Source of the DNA: Corallium rubrum
Taxonomy: Eukaryota > Cnidaria > Anthozoa > Scleralcyonacea > Coralliidae
Direction: 5' to 3'
Length of the DNA stretch: 64,000 nt
NCBI GenBank assembly: GCA_964035015.1
Contig: OZ036002.1
Location: 6,404,143 to 6,468,142 of the forward strand
In this document: one piece after another, positions 53,547-64,000 of the stretch
Layout: each line of letters begins with the position of its first letter
How positions within the stretch are numbered: the first letter of the stretch is position 1
Made by a program: the position numbers and the translations under genes
Notes under the pieces: generated by a model
Told to the model about the DNA's origin: nothing
Database searches by the model: none
Seen by the model: only the letters and a program-made list of their open reading frames with translations

Positions 53547-54340
53547 GCACTAGCTCCTCAGCCCACTTTGAGATTTTTCACACGCAACCGCAATAGACTG
53601 TTTAAAAAAAGTTACCCAACTTTAGTTCGCTGCTAGATTTATATTTCAGGACTGATCGTGGGCGTACGACTACACTAAGTTACCAAAGAAACAATGAAAT
53701 ATTTCCACATTCTCTTTTGTTGATATTTGTAGGCTCTGGCTATTTCTGGTAATGAGTCAACTCAATCGAATAATCCCGAACATGCTCCGAATTAAATTTT
53801 GAGGCATGTTGTCGTCGTATCCCGGAGACCGAGAGAAACCGATAATGTTGCGATGATATACAAACTGGTTTGTGTATTTTCGCAAATTCGATTATTTTAT
53901 CATTTTTGTATTATTTTTTTTGTTTTTTATGAAGTACAGATTTATTACATTTCTAACACGGGGGGGGGGGTCTTTATTTAATAGTGCTGACCAATAACGG
54001 TGAATGACGGGGCATATTTACTTGTTTATGCCAATTAACCTCGTGATGCCTTGTCATTTGTGGCACAAATAATTTCACATTGTTCACGCAATTAATGACA
54101 ACATGACATCATTCAGTTAAAAATATCAAATTTTTTTAAAAACTATATATAAACAACATTTTCAATACGCACGCTATTATTGGTTAAAAATGTTGCTATA
54201 TTGCTACTTTTTGGCAAACAAGGAACAATTGCGCCATCCAATTGTAATTGTGCGAGAATTCAAGACAGCTGTTCTAATTTTGGTTTCTCGTTTTCCCAAA
54301 CTTCCCCTTGCGGTAGTGCAGTTTATAAAGCTGTATGGAA
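53547..54340. promoter_or_regulatory. Upstream region of the FOS-like gene
   Basis: Non-coding. The minus strand has a TATA-like GAAATATAAATC about 90 nt before the FOS-like start. A G tract lies at 53960. No gene seen; HECTD1 is divergent about 3 kb away. Confidence 0.35.
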
Positions 54341-54892
54341 AGAGGGTGGTAAAGGGTATTTTCGTGAGCCGTGAATTGCCAATATATTTTCTTGTGAAAT
54401 GTGAAATGCCGGAATTTTGTGTCGTGAAACGTGATTTGTATTCCATCCGTGAGCCGTGATTCTCGATAATAATTGTCCGTAAAATGAGAATAAAATACTG
54501 AAGTTGTCGTGAACTGTGATTAAGCATTACGTATTTTATAATTTTTAAGATTATAAGTTTAATTTGTTCAAACCTGCTGTCAGATCGCGGGAAATGCCAT
54601 TTTAGAGACCCCAATTTCAAAAAATTTCCGGAGGAGCATGCCCCTGGACCACCCACCACAGTTTGACTGACGTTTTCAAAATCCTAAATTCGCCCCTGAT
54701 TATGACGGATATGAGCTTCAATCTCCTCAGCTTCAATCTACTTCGCCTTCTGTGAATAATTGTCACAGAGTTGATTAAACGTTCCCGTAATATTTTGTGA
54801 AACGTTAAATGGCAGTTTTCTTATCCGTGAAATGAGAAATGACTTTTTTATTTCCCGTGAAACGTGATCCGTACCCCCCCTTTACCACCCTC
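54341..54892. mobile_element. MITE with AGAGGGTGGTAAAGGG ends, nesting a hAT fragment
   Basis: AGAGGGTGGTAAAGGG at the left and CCCTTTACCACCCTCT at the right. Interior repeats of CGTGAAACGTGAT and CCGTGAAATGAGAA. At 54595-54700 it holds sequence resembling the interior of the hAT MITE at 43108 (GGAGGAGCATGCCCCTGGAC). Confidence 0.65.
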
Positions 54893-54972
54893 TGGAAACA
54901 TTCATTGCACTCCATTAGAGAGTGAGTGTACATGCAGGGCTCATTGAATTATTAGACGACTTTCAGGCTCAT

Positions 54973-55360
54973 GCGCAGTAGCAACTTTACTTCAAATTTT
55001 CATCGGAGGTAAAAACAACTGTTTTAGCTGGAAAGATCATATTAAAAATAGTAAAAGTGCAAAGTTTAAAATAAATCGGACAAATAGTGCGAAAGCTACG
55101 CTCTTCGGAAGTTTTGTTCTCCACTAGGGATTTAATAGGGATTTTGGCTTGGCGTGCAACTCCCGCCCGCCATGCCAAAATCCCTATTAAATCACTAATA
55201 AATCCCTGTTGGAATGGTCAACTTTCCGCTTGTGAAACTTTTCCATTTGTTAAGCAATTCGTTTCAAACTTTGCACTTCTACTATTTTCAATATGCTCGT
55301 TCCAGCTAAAACAGTTGTTTTTATCTCCGACGAAAATTTGAATATTTGTTGCTACTGCGC
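54973..55360. mobile_element. 388-bp foldback MITE
   Basis: GCGCAGTAGCAAC at the left and GTTGCTACTGCGC at the right, then TCAAATTTTC.TCGGAG.TAAAAACAACTGTTTTAGCTGG inverted. The centre carries a second inner palindrome ATTTAATAGGGATTTTGGC. Confidence 0.8.
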
Positions 55361-56637
55361 GTCTATTGGGGTAGCCCCCACGGCATCCCACCTGTTACGC
55401 CTACCATTTCAGCGCAGTTTAAGTTTTATTAAAGAAAGCTTATTGTCAATTGAATTGAACAAAGATATTTTCGACTCGGCTTTCTTTTCGAAATTACAAT
55501 TTGAAAACATTGCGTCGTCATGAATACACAATGGAGAGCCTCAGTCCATAGCATTTACAGTAAACCATTTCATAATCGGGGTTTTTAAAAGTTAAAAATA
55601 GTTGTAGAGTATTCTCACTTAACAATAGTAAGATTTTTGTGGTCTGCACGAATAAATTTTGGATATACAAATATTACCGGAAGTTATGCTGCATCTCCAA
55701 CTTTTTTTCGCTAACAATATACCATAAACCAGGATGACATTTGTAAGAATGTATTAACTGGGCACTTAATTCCCCCCCCCCCCCTGTGTATAAACCTGAA
55801 AGAATTAAACTAGGAAAAATAAAAAAAATTTTAGGATTTAATTTTTGTGTTTTGTGGATTAAATTTTGGTGAAGCCAAACACAGGGATGTGGTGTCTTTA
55901 AAAATCAAAATACTGAGAAAAGGGGTGTACTGCAATAGCTTTGAAACCTTGCTCTGTTGTAGAATGAAAATATTGGGGGTGTTTTTCTCTTGTTTAATTT
56001 AGGCAAATAGTAAAAAAATTATATTCTGTTGTTATGCTGTTTCAGACTACAAAACACACACAAGTTTGCAAGACACAAATAACTAACATTGTAAAAAATG
56101 TGATCTTGTTTTAGACCAAAAGAGTTTATAATATATACATATCACCTTAAAACAATGCCTTCGGGGGGGGGGGGAATCGATGCTCGTAGAAGTCTTTTTG
56201 GTGTATGTTATTGAGTGAGATTGCGGTGACAACGAGGCCCAAATAAAGAAATTGATATACATGCACAATCATTTTGGTTTGAGAATTCCTGTTTAGACCA
56301 CCGGTTTATTCATTGATTTTGACGCTCTTTTACTTTTATTTTACCCTCGGATATAACACAGAGAAATACGTATGGATTAGATAAATAAATGAAAAGAAAT
56401 TTAGCGTTTTGAGGCGAGAGAAAAGAGGTGATTCAATGAATTGAATGAAAGCCAAACTTCAACTTGGGAGCAAGAACTGTTAAGAGTTTCTGTTTCAGCA
56501 ATATCAGTTATTTCTTTTGATGGAGTCAACGAGTGTCACATTGTAGTATAAAACGGAGGTTTTTCATCCGTTCTTCACGCACATTTGGAGTGTTTTTATG
56601 TAAACCTACTTGGAAGAAGGAAGGAGTATTTTTAAAA
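55361..56637. other. Intergenic upstream of HECTD1
   Basis: No gene seen. C and G homopolymer runs lie at about 55771-55784 and 56164-56174. This region should contain the HECTD1 promoter and 5' UTR, but no core element could be assigned with confidence. Confidence 0.4.
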
Positions 56638-59600
56638 ATGGTGGACGTTGATCCAGATACGTTATTGGAATGGTTGAGTATGGGGCAAGGAGAAGAGAGA
56701 GATATGCAACTAATAGCACTAGAACAACTGTGTATGTTGTTGTTGATGTCAGATAATGTCGACAGGTGTTTTGAAAGGTAAAATCATGTCTTAATCTCAA
56801 TGTATTTTATAGTTTCTCTTTTCTTTACCTTCAATAATTCGTAGATATTGAAAGTGTGTTTTTTTTTATAACTAAAGTGAAATTAATATAAGTAAGTTTT
56901 GTGGAAACACCACGTAAAATATTTCTTTGCTATTTCTTTCTAAAATATTTCTTTTCTTTTCAAATAATTAAAGTGAAATTGTTAAATCATGTTGCCACAG
57001 TATATTAACAATAGTTACTCTACCCTGTCCAATATTATTTGTTATGTAATAGACTTTGTTATATTATTCAATAATTTCTACATTTTCAATATTTTATTTG
57101 TTCATATAGTATCTAGTTGATAATTTGAGATGGAAATTTTTTATATCTATAATATTTCTCATACATGTATTCTCTTAGCTAGAAATACATCTTATTGAAT
57201 GGCTTGACTGATAATACAGCCACGTGTTTTATGAGTTTCAGTTCTAAAAGCTGTGTCTTGAAATGGTGGGGAAATTTATACTAGAAGCAGTACATTGGCT
57301 AGCCATTCAATTGATAATTTATTTATTGCTGTCAGAGTAGAGCTGGCCAAAAATGGTCCCTTTATTGTTTTAATCTAACACCAGATGATTTACTCATCAA
57401 AGAGAGAACCCTCAGATATCGAAGGCAACAATGGGTTAATATGACTCTATATGTTTGATTTCGATGAATTATGAAATTACAAATTAGTTTTCCCAGGATA
57501 TACAGTGTATTTGCCTGTAGTAGGAATAGTGATGTCATTGTCATGTGCATAATGATATATACAGTACACTGGTGCCAAAGCAAAGATTGAGTATTTACAT
57601 ACCCAAGGGCTGCAATTGTATTATACACTTGTTGACTGGTGCTGAGGGAAACATTGAGTTTTACGGACCTGAGGGCTTCAATGTCACCCAAGGGCTTTAG
57701 CCTGAGGGTGGCATTGAAGCCTGAGGGACTGTAAAACTTGATGTTTCCCAAGGCAAAAGTCAACAAGCATTTTGTTATATACCAAAGACTTTTAAAATAC
57801 AAAATACCAAGTTGACTCAAAACTTGTAAAATGCAAAAAGACTTACCAAAACACTTTGACTTTGTCTTTGTAATTTCAATTCAACTAAACAAATACACCA
57901 GACTCAACAAGTACAAAGAACAGATTTAAATTTATCCAGGTTTTCTTCAGACTTTCTTTGAAGATATGTATAGATATTCTTTCCTTTGGAAAATGGACTA
58001 TTTCGTACCAAACAGGCTCGAAACAGCTCTTGTTTTCAAAATGTTCTGAAAAGTCCAAAGTTCTTAATCTGATGCAATAATCATTGTGTATTCACGTGAA
58101 CAATGCATGATTAAAGCTGACGTCAGAGGGAAATATTGCACTGTTTCCTTCTTCGTTGTTGACGTCAGAGGAAAACAGTGCAATGTTTCCCTCAGCAGAA
58201 AGAAACATGGAGTTTGTTGAACAACACGTGACCATGATTTGACCAATAGGATTTCATCTTTGCCAAATGAAAGTCTTTGGTATATAACAATAAATTTTAT
58301 CCCTTTTCCCTTCAGGCAAAAATGTGATAAACTTCTGAGATTTTTAAAGATATTGCATTGGATTAACAAATAACATTTCTGTTCTCTGTAGTTGCCCTCC
58401 CAGGGTATTTTTACCAGCACTTTGCCGTGTTTTTCTTGATGAAAGTGCTCCAGAAAATGTCCTTGAAGTGACTGCTCGGGCCATCACATATTATTTAGAT
58501 GTATCTGCCGAGTGTACGAGAAGAATCGTTACTGTTGAGGGAGCTGTTAAGATGTTATGTAATAGATTGGTGGCTGTTGATTTGCAATCTCGTACCAGTA
58601 AAGATCTTGCTGAACAATGCGTCAAGGTTTGTTAATAATTTAGCTGTAGTTGTACTAGATGGTGTTATGATGTAGCATTGCTTTGGTTTGGTAGTTCGTT
58701 ATCTACATTGATGTACTCTAAGTTTTAAGAAAGACTGCTACATTATCATAGTATTGGTAATATAATATATATATAATATACAATGCATGGTGTACATGTA
58801 CAATGCAATGTACAATGCCATGTGCAATGAACAATATACAGACAAGCCAAGATACAATGCGCAGTTACACATACAGTACTGCTCAGAAATAACCTAACAG
58901 TGCGGTTGAGGTTAAGTTAAACAATGATAGAAATGGTAATAAACTTCAGTAAATCACAATAAAATTATCTAGTAATGCAGAAAACAGTCCATATTTTGAT
59001 TCATAGTGATTTAGAGACAGTTTAACACTGAACAAAGTTATATTATGATGAAGCTGAGGTTAAACCTAGGTTTGACCTCTGTTTTTGTTAGGTTATTTCT
59101 GAGCAGTACTGTAATACATAATGCACAGTGTCTAATATACAATATAGGGTATTATTATACAACTGCATTAAAAACTGTCCAAATAACGCTAACAATGAGT
59201 ACAAATATACAGCGATATTTGGATAGTTAGTTATTTGGATTGTTAGCCAATCAAATTTGTCACATGGGAGACTACTTCATTTATGCTTATTATTTTGTCC
59301 TGGTGCAAGTCACGCTACTTCTCTGGCCTTTTTAGAGTTTTCTTTTTCCATAAAAATTTGTTGATCAGAGCAGTTGTATAATATGTGGGCTCATCAAAAT
59401 ATGGCACAACTCGTAAAAAATATACAGCGATACTACACACCAAAACATCTAATAAGAGATATATATATATAATATACAGTATGTACTGTACTGTACTATA
59501 CTGTAAGAAGTAAGTACTTATAACTCACCATTGTGACATCACAATTTGCGACGTAGAACTAAATCAAATACTGTACTATAAGGGCAATGTACTGTACAGT

Positions 59601-62600
59601 ATGAGTAGCTGCCTTGTATTAGATATTGAAACTCAAACAATTACATATAATATATGTATAATATATATTAACTATAACTAGGTGTTGGAGTTGATGTGTA
59701 CTCGTGAAGCTGGTGCTATTTTTGATGCTGGTGGCTTACAATGCACCCTGACATTTATCAATGAATTTGGAACACATGTGCACAAGGATACACTTCATTC
59801 ATCAATGTCTGTTGTATCTCGCTTGTGTAGCAGAATGGAACCTCAGGATACGCAACTCGAGACTTGTGCACACTCGCTTTCAACACTCTTGAAACATGAA
59901 GATGCTTTTGTAAGTATTTTAGCAATATTAATGTCATGCTTTGAAAGCACAACCAGGATTAAAATGTCTGGATCTGAACTGGCATTTTGATGCCAAAGTG
60001 GGCAGAGTGATTTCTAAGATTTCAATTTGGTCAGAAAACATCCAACAACTCTGTGACTGTTTTACTTAGCCCATATAAATAATGTAGGCTGCCATAACAT
60101 AAAAATATATTGGCTTTTCCTTTGTAAGGTTTCTGATAGTGCATTGAGGTGTTTTGCGTCTGTTGCTGATCGTTTCACCAGAAGAGGAATGGATCCAGCA
60201 CCATTAGCAAAACATGGCTTAATTGATGAACTACTAGAGAGGCTGGCCAAGGCAGGAACATCAACAAATGACAGACCAACTGGAAATGGTAGCACCCCTG
60301 ATGTGAAGAATGTCAGTCCATCAGTGACTACGGTTATTAGTTTGTTATCAGCATTGTGCCGTGGCTCTCCAGTTATTACTGAGGTAGACAATTGTTTGAT
60401 TATTACAATTAATTAACCCTAAGGTGTCCTAGGCCTGTTTGTGATATTGATGGTGATGATGCTGACAGTGATGGTGAAGGTGGTGGTGATAATGATGGTG
60501 TGGGTGTAGGTGATAGTGATGATGGTGATAATGATAGTAATTATGATGATGATAATGATATCGTGATGGTGAAGGTGGTGATGATGATGATGATGATGGT
60601 GAAGGTGATAGCGATGATGGTGATAATGATGGTGATGATGGTGTTGGTGATAATGATATGGTGATGGTGAAGGTGGTGATGATGGTGAGGGTGTAGGTGA
60701 TGTTGATGGTAATGTTGATGGTAATGATGGTGATGATGGTGTTGGTGATAATGATATGGTGATGGTGAAGGTGGTGATGATGGTGAGGGTGTAGGTGATG
60801 TTGATGGTAATGTTGATGGTAATGGTGGTGATGATTGTGACTGAGGGTATAGGTGATGGTGATGATGATGGTGGAGGTAAAGGTGGTGATGGTCTATGTG
60901 ATGATGGTAAAGGTGGTGATGGTGTGGGTGTAGGTGGTGATGGTGTAGGTTATGAAGGTGATGGTGAAGGTGATGATGGTAAAGGTGATGATGAGGGTGT
61001 AGGTGATGATGATATATAATCTTTATAAAATCTGAAATCATTACATTTGTTACTTCTTTAGTTGCTCCTGCATTCCCAATTACCTGAAGCAATTGACAAA
61101 GCATTACAAGGTGATGAGAGATGTATCTTGGACACCATGAGACTTGTCAATCTCCTCCTGGTATTACTCTTTGAAGGAAGAAAAGCTTTGCCCAAAGCAG
61201 GTTTACTGGCTTCTCCTGGCTCTATGCCAGGTCTTAAAAGAATAGACTCGACTGCTGATAGATCTCATCGACAATTAATTGATTGTATCAGAAGTAAAGA
61301 CACTGATGCTCTTACTGATGCTATTGACAATGGTAAGTTGCTTTCAATTTTGATATAGATTTTGTGTAGGATTTTGGGAAGGGGGACACCACATATTATT
61401 ACTCATATATTATTATTTAATATATAATAACCGAGGCAAAGTCGAGGTTGTTCACTGAGTCTGAGGTGAATAATTGTTTTAGTATAAATACGCATTTTCG
61501 TACTTTTAGGAACAGCATTTTCTTTAAAATTGTTAATTTCCTTGTCTGTTGCATTGAGAAATTGGCTGGTGGCCATGTTGAATAAATGCTGTAGGTGATT
61601 ATCGAGAATCAGTCTGAAGTAGCTCGACCAATCAGTGCACGCGATTTTCTATAATCACCTGTGTATACTAACTTTCTGTAGAAACACCATGTAAATTTTT
61701 TATTTGCTAAGCTTATAACTAATGTTTTCTGATATTTATTTTTAAGGAGGTTTTGAAGTTAACTTTATGGATGATGTTGGACAGACATTGCTTAACTGGG
61801 CATCAGCATTTGGAACTTTAGAAATGGTAATTAAAATGTGGAAAGTCCACTTCAAAATCTACTGTACATTTTACATTTACAATACTGCAGTGCCTACTCA
61901 TTTTTAACTAATTACAATCTGTTTCAGGTTACTTTTGACGGAAATGTTTGAAGTTCATTCCGAAGTCAGTTGCAAGTTCGTTTTGAACTTCGCATTTGAT
62001 TGGACTAGCAACTAAGTAGCCAATCAAATGCCTAAGTTCAAAACGAGCTTGTGAACTTCGTAACGAACTTCGAACATTTCCGTCAAAAGCAACCTGAAAC
62101 TGACTGTTGAAATACACCCAGCTTGAAAGTTTTCACTCCACATGTATACCCCTGTAAACCCCATACAAACTAAAACCAATGTTGCTAATTAGTTACAACC
62201 ACTAGTGGATGTATACTCTTCTGATGCAACCACTAGTGCTTGTAACTAATTAGCATCTCAATGTCCCAAAGGGATTTTTACTATTTATTCATTTCACAAG
62301 TTGTTTACAACACTCGCGTCCTTGTATTGAATATACCATCACTCGCCTTCGGCTCGTGATTGTATATTCAATACAACACGGCCGCTCGTGTTGTAAACAT
62401 CACGTACAACACATTACAGTTTTGTTCTGAAACTGTGCGTTACTGGAATCGTAAAGTTTTAATGATAGAAAAGTATGTTTATGTTTGTCACAAATAGTGC
62501 CACCAGTTTTTTCACGCTAAACTGTCTGATATGCAAAATTCACCAACCATTGTGTTTTTGTTTTTTTTTTAGGTTGAATTTTTATGTGAAAGAGGTGCTG

Positions 62601-63849
62601 ATGTAAACCGAGGTCAACGTTCCTCGTCTCTTCATTATGCAGCCTGTTTTGGACGTCCAGTTGTGGCAAAGGTAAACCACACTTTGTACTAGAGTGGAAA
62701 AAAGCAGAGTGCTGGGTAGGCAGTGTTTTAGATAGAGCAAAGTGAAAAGATGGTAAACTGTTGAGAATAGTTTTAATAACGAAATATTGACGTTTCAAGC
62801 AGAGCTCGTCATCAGAGTAAAAAACTAGTGTGCTGGGTAGGCAGTGTTTTAGATAGAGCAAAGTGAAAAGATGGTTGATGTAATATATCATACACTCGGA
62901 GGAGTGTTTCATCAGGATATCTCAAACCCAGTAATAATTCATGAGGAAAACACAAAGGAAATCAGTACCGTGTCGGTGGTTTGAATAAATTACATAAATT
63001 AAGCAAACTTTTACCTTGATTTTCTCTTAAAATACTGATTTGTTTAAGATGCTATATCATACACTCGGAGGAGTGTCTCATCAGGATATCCAAACACCTC
63101 GAAGTTTGTTCAAAACCCTCGGCTTCGCTTCGGTTTTCAACAAACATCTCGGTGTTTGGATATCCTGATGAAAGACTCCTCCCCGTGTATGATATACATT
63201 GTATTACATGCAAACACTGAGACGTTTGTTGAAAACCGAGGCGAAGCTGCCGAGGTTTTTGAACAAACTTCGAAGTGTTTGGATATCCTGATGAAACACT
63301 CCTCCGGGTGTATGATATACTGTAGCATCTCAAACAAATCAGTATTTTAAGAGAAAATCGGGGTAAAAGTTTGCTTAATTTATGTAATTTTGTTCCTCCG
63401 ATATCCAAACCGCGGACACTGTACTGATTTTCTTTGTGTTTTCCTCATGAATTATTAATGAGTTTGAGATATTAGTTTTAATAACGAAATACTGACGTTT
63501 TTAGCGGAGCCCTTACTAAAAATCTAGAACTAAAACTGCTGCATAGAGAGAGTGTTGTTACAATGTATAAAAATAGGTGCACGTTGCGTACGCAGACAGC
63601 TTAGACCAGCACATGAACCTCGAAAGTGAATTCGGCTTAGTTTTGCTTCATCCTGTGCACGTTCATTTGCCCGGCTCGGACAGGAATGGCTTAATGTAAT
63701 GATGTATTCTTTGTGGTGACGTAAGGTGTTGCTGAAGTATGGTGCAGATCCTGAGTTACGTGACGAAGATGGTAAGACACCAGCTGACAAAGCACGGGAG
63801 AGGCATGATGAAGGACATCGTGAAGTTCTAGAAATACTACAGTCGCCAA
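56638..63849 (+). CDS. HECTD1: HECTD1 orthologue (HECT E3 ubiquitin ligase), first eight coding exons
   Basis: Coding exons 56638-56777, 58392-58626, 59682-59909, 60129-60383, 61062-61332, 61747-61826, 62573-62671, 63726-63849, with consistent phases and GT..AG junctions. They give the first 477 residues and continue beyond the window (human protein about 2,600 aa). The start [20 protein letters not shown] is nearly identical to vertebrate HECTD1. Residues 1-370 are the helical armadillo-like N-terminal region ([41 protein letters not shown]). Ankyrin repeats occupy about 377-470 ([49 protein letters not shown]). The catalytic HECT domain is not in the window. The role, ubiquitin transfer in the cytoplasm, comes from family knowledge. 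Confidence 0.93.
57617..57780. repeat. Hairpin in HECTD1 intron 1
   Basis: TTATACACTTGTTGACT..GAGGGAAACATTGAGTTTTAC is inverted as GTAAAACTTGATGTTTCCC..AGTCAACAAG..TTATA. The related outer motif TTGTTATATACCAAAGACTT (57770) recurs inverted at 58268-58288. Confidence 0.65.
60436..61015 (+). repeat. GATGGTGATGATG-type array in HECTD1 intron 4
   Basis: Degenerate GATGGTGATGATG and AGGTGATGGTGAAGGTGG units. A block of about 115 bp (GTGTTGGTGATAATGATATG GTGATGGTGAAGGTGGTGATG..) is duplicated at about 60640 and 60740. Confidence 0.9.
61921..62100. mobile_element. 180-bp MITE in HECTD1 intron 6
   Basis: GTTTCAGGTTACTTTTGACG GAAATGTT at the left, complement at the right, and GAACTTCG repeats inside. 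Confidence 0.8.
62700..62880 (+). repeat. Dispersed hairpin repeat (AGGCAGTGTTTTAGATAGAG family), tandem
   Basis: GTGCTGGGTAGGCAGTGTTT TAGATAGAGCAAAGTGAAAAGATGGT occurs twice, about 120 bp apart, with GACGTTTCAAGCAGAGC between. Same family as 36760-36935. Confidence 0.75.
62918..63479. mobile_element. Foldback repeat (GATGAAACACTCC family), full copy in HECTD1 intron 7
   Basis: Left arm 62918-63115 and right arm 63259-63479 are inverted (TTCATGAGGAAAACACAAAG, AAATTACATAAATTAAGCAA ACTTTTACC, TATCATACACTCGGAGGAGTG, GATATCCAAACACCTCGAAGTTTGTTC). The inner part around 63060-63200 repeats the same palindrome. Confidence 0.75.
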
Positions 63850-64000
63850 GTAAGTAATCTTTTTCCTTCTATAACAAACTAATGACAGTCATAATGGAGC
63901 CTTGACTCGGCCTTCAATCAGGACAGGATTTTACTAATATTCCAAAGTCTGTCACTGGAAGTGGGACGGTCTAACAATGGCACTTTGTTGGTACAAGTTT
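63850..64000 (+). other. HECTD1 intron 8, start
   Basis: Begins with a consensus donor GTAAGTAA. The next HECTD1 exon lies beyond the window. Confidence 0.8.

Noticed and set aside
54180-54659. Overlapping frames of 64-151 codons
   Set aside because: They coincide with a MITE and a nested hAT fragment, with no family similarity.

Overview
This is a 64-kb piece of an animal nuclear genome. The genes have many short exons with GT..AG introns, and their products match deeply conserved animal proteins (HECTD1, PPP1R37, COX7A2L, FOS/ATF3-type bZIP factors, a trypsin-like protease). The DNA is AT-rich, packed with foldback MITEs and satellites, and carries a Polinton-type DNA polymerase. That suggests a marine invertebrate, perhaps a cnidarian or another early-branching lineage. 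The phylum is inference and not proven here.

Layout. (1) 1-8.7 kb: a Polinton/Maverick-type protein-primed family B DNA polymerase gene, open at the window edge and split by a 6.1-kb insertion. The insertion is one giant palindrome (arms about 3.04 kb, 37-nt loop) with AG..CT ends and a 6-bp target duplication, which are hallmarks of Polinton integration. (2) 8.7-13 kb: repeat-rich intergenic DNA, including a TA-flanked MITE inside a TA microsatellite. (3) 13.0-14.4 kb, minus strand: a complete COX7A2L (SCAF1) orthologue, head to head with (4) 15.05-30.0 kb, plus strand: a complete 13-exon PPP1R37 orthologue of 667 codons. Its introns hold a 5S-derived SINE, several MITEs, minisatellites and a second 3.3-kb foldback element. 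(5) 31.6-53.5 kb, minus strand: three bZIP genes, two ATF3/JDP2-like and one FOS-like. All have phase-0 introns and a basic-region exon of exactly 108 nt. A five-exon trypsin-like protease gene lies between the second and third. This looks like the ancestral FOS-JDP2/ATF3 cluster. (6) 56.6 kb to the end, plus strand: the first eight coding exons of HECTD1, continuing past the window.

The genes are ordinary housekeeping or regulatory genes and do not form one pathway, apart from the bZIP paralogues, whose products would be expected to dimerise with JUN-type partners and bind AP-1/CRE sites. An intron of the protease gene inside that cluster holds a minisatellite with seven perfect CREs (TGACGTCA). 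The most unusual item is the giant hairpin element in the polymerase gene: it has Polinton-like integration features, has landed inside a Polinton gene, and carries several decayed copies of an unidentified protein-coding module in each arm.

All exon boundaries were read by eye from splice consensus, reading phase and family similarity recalled from memory. No search or alignment program was run.
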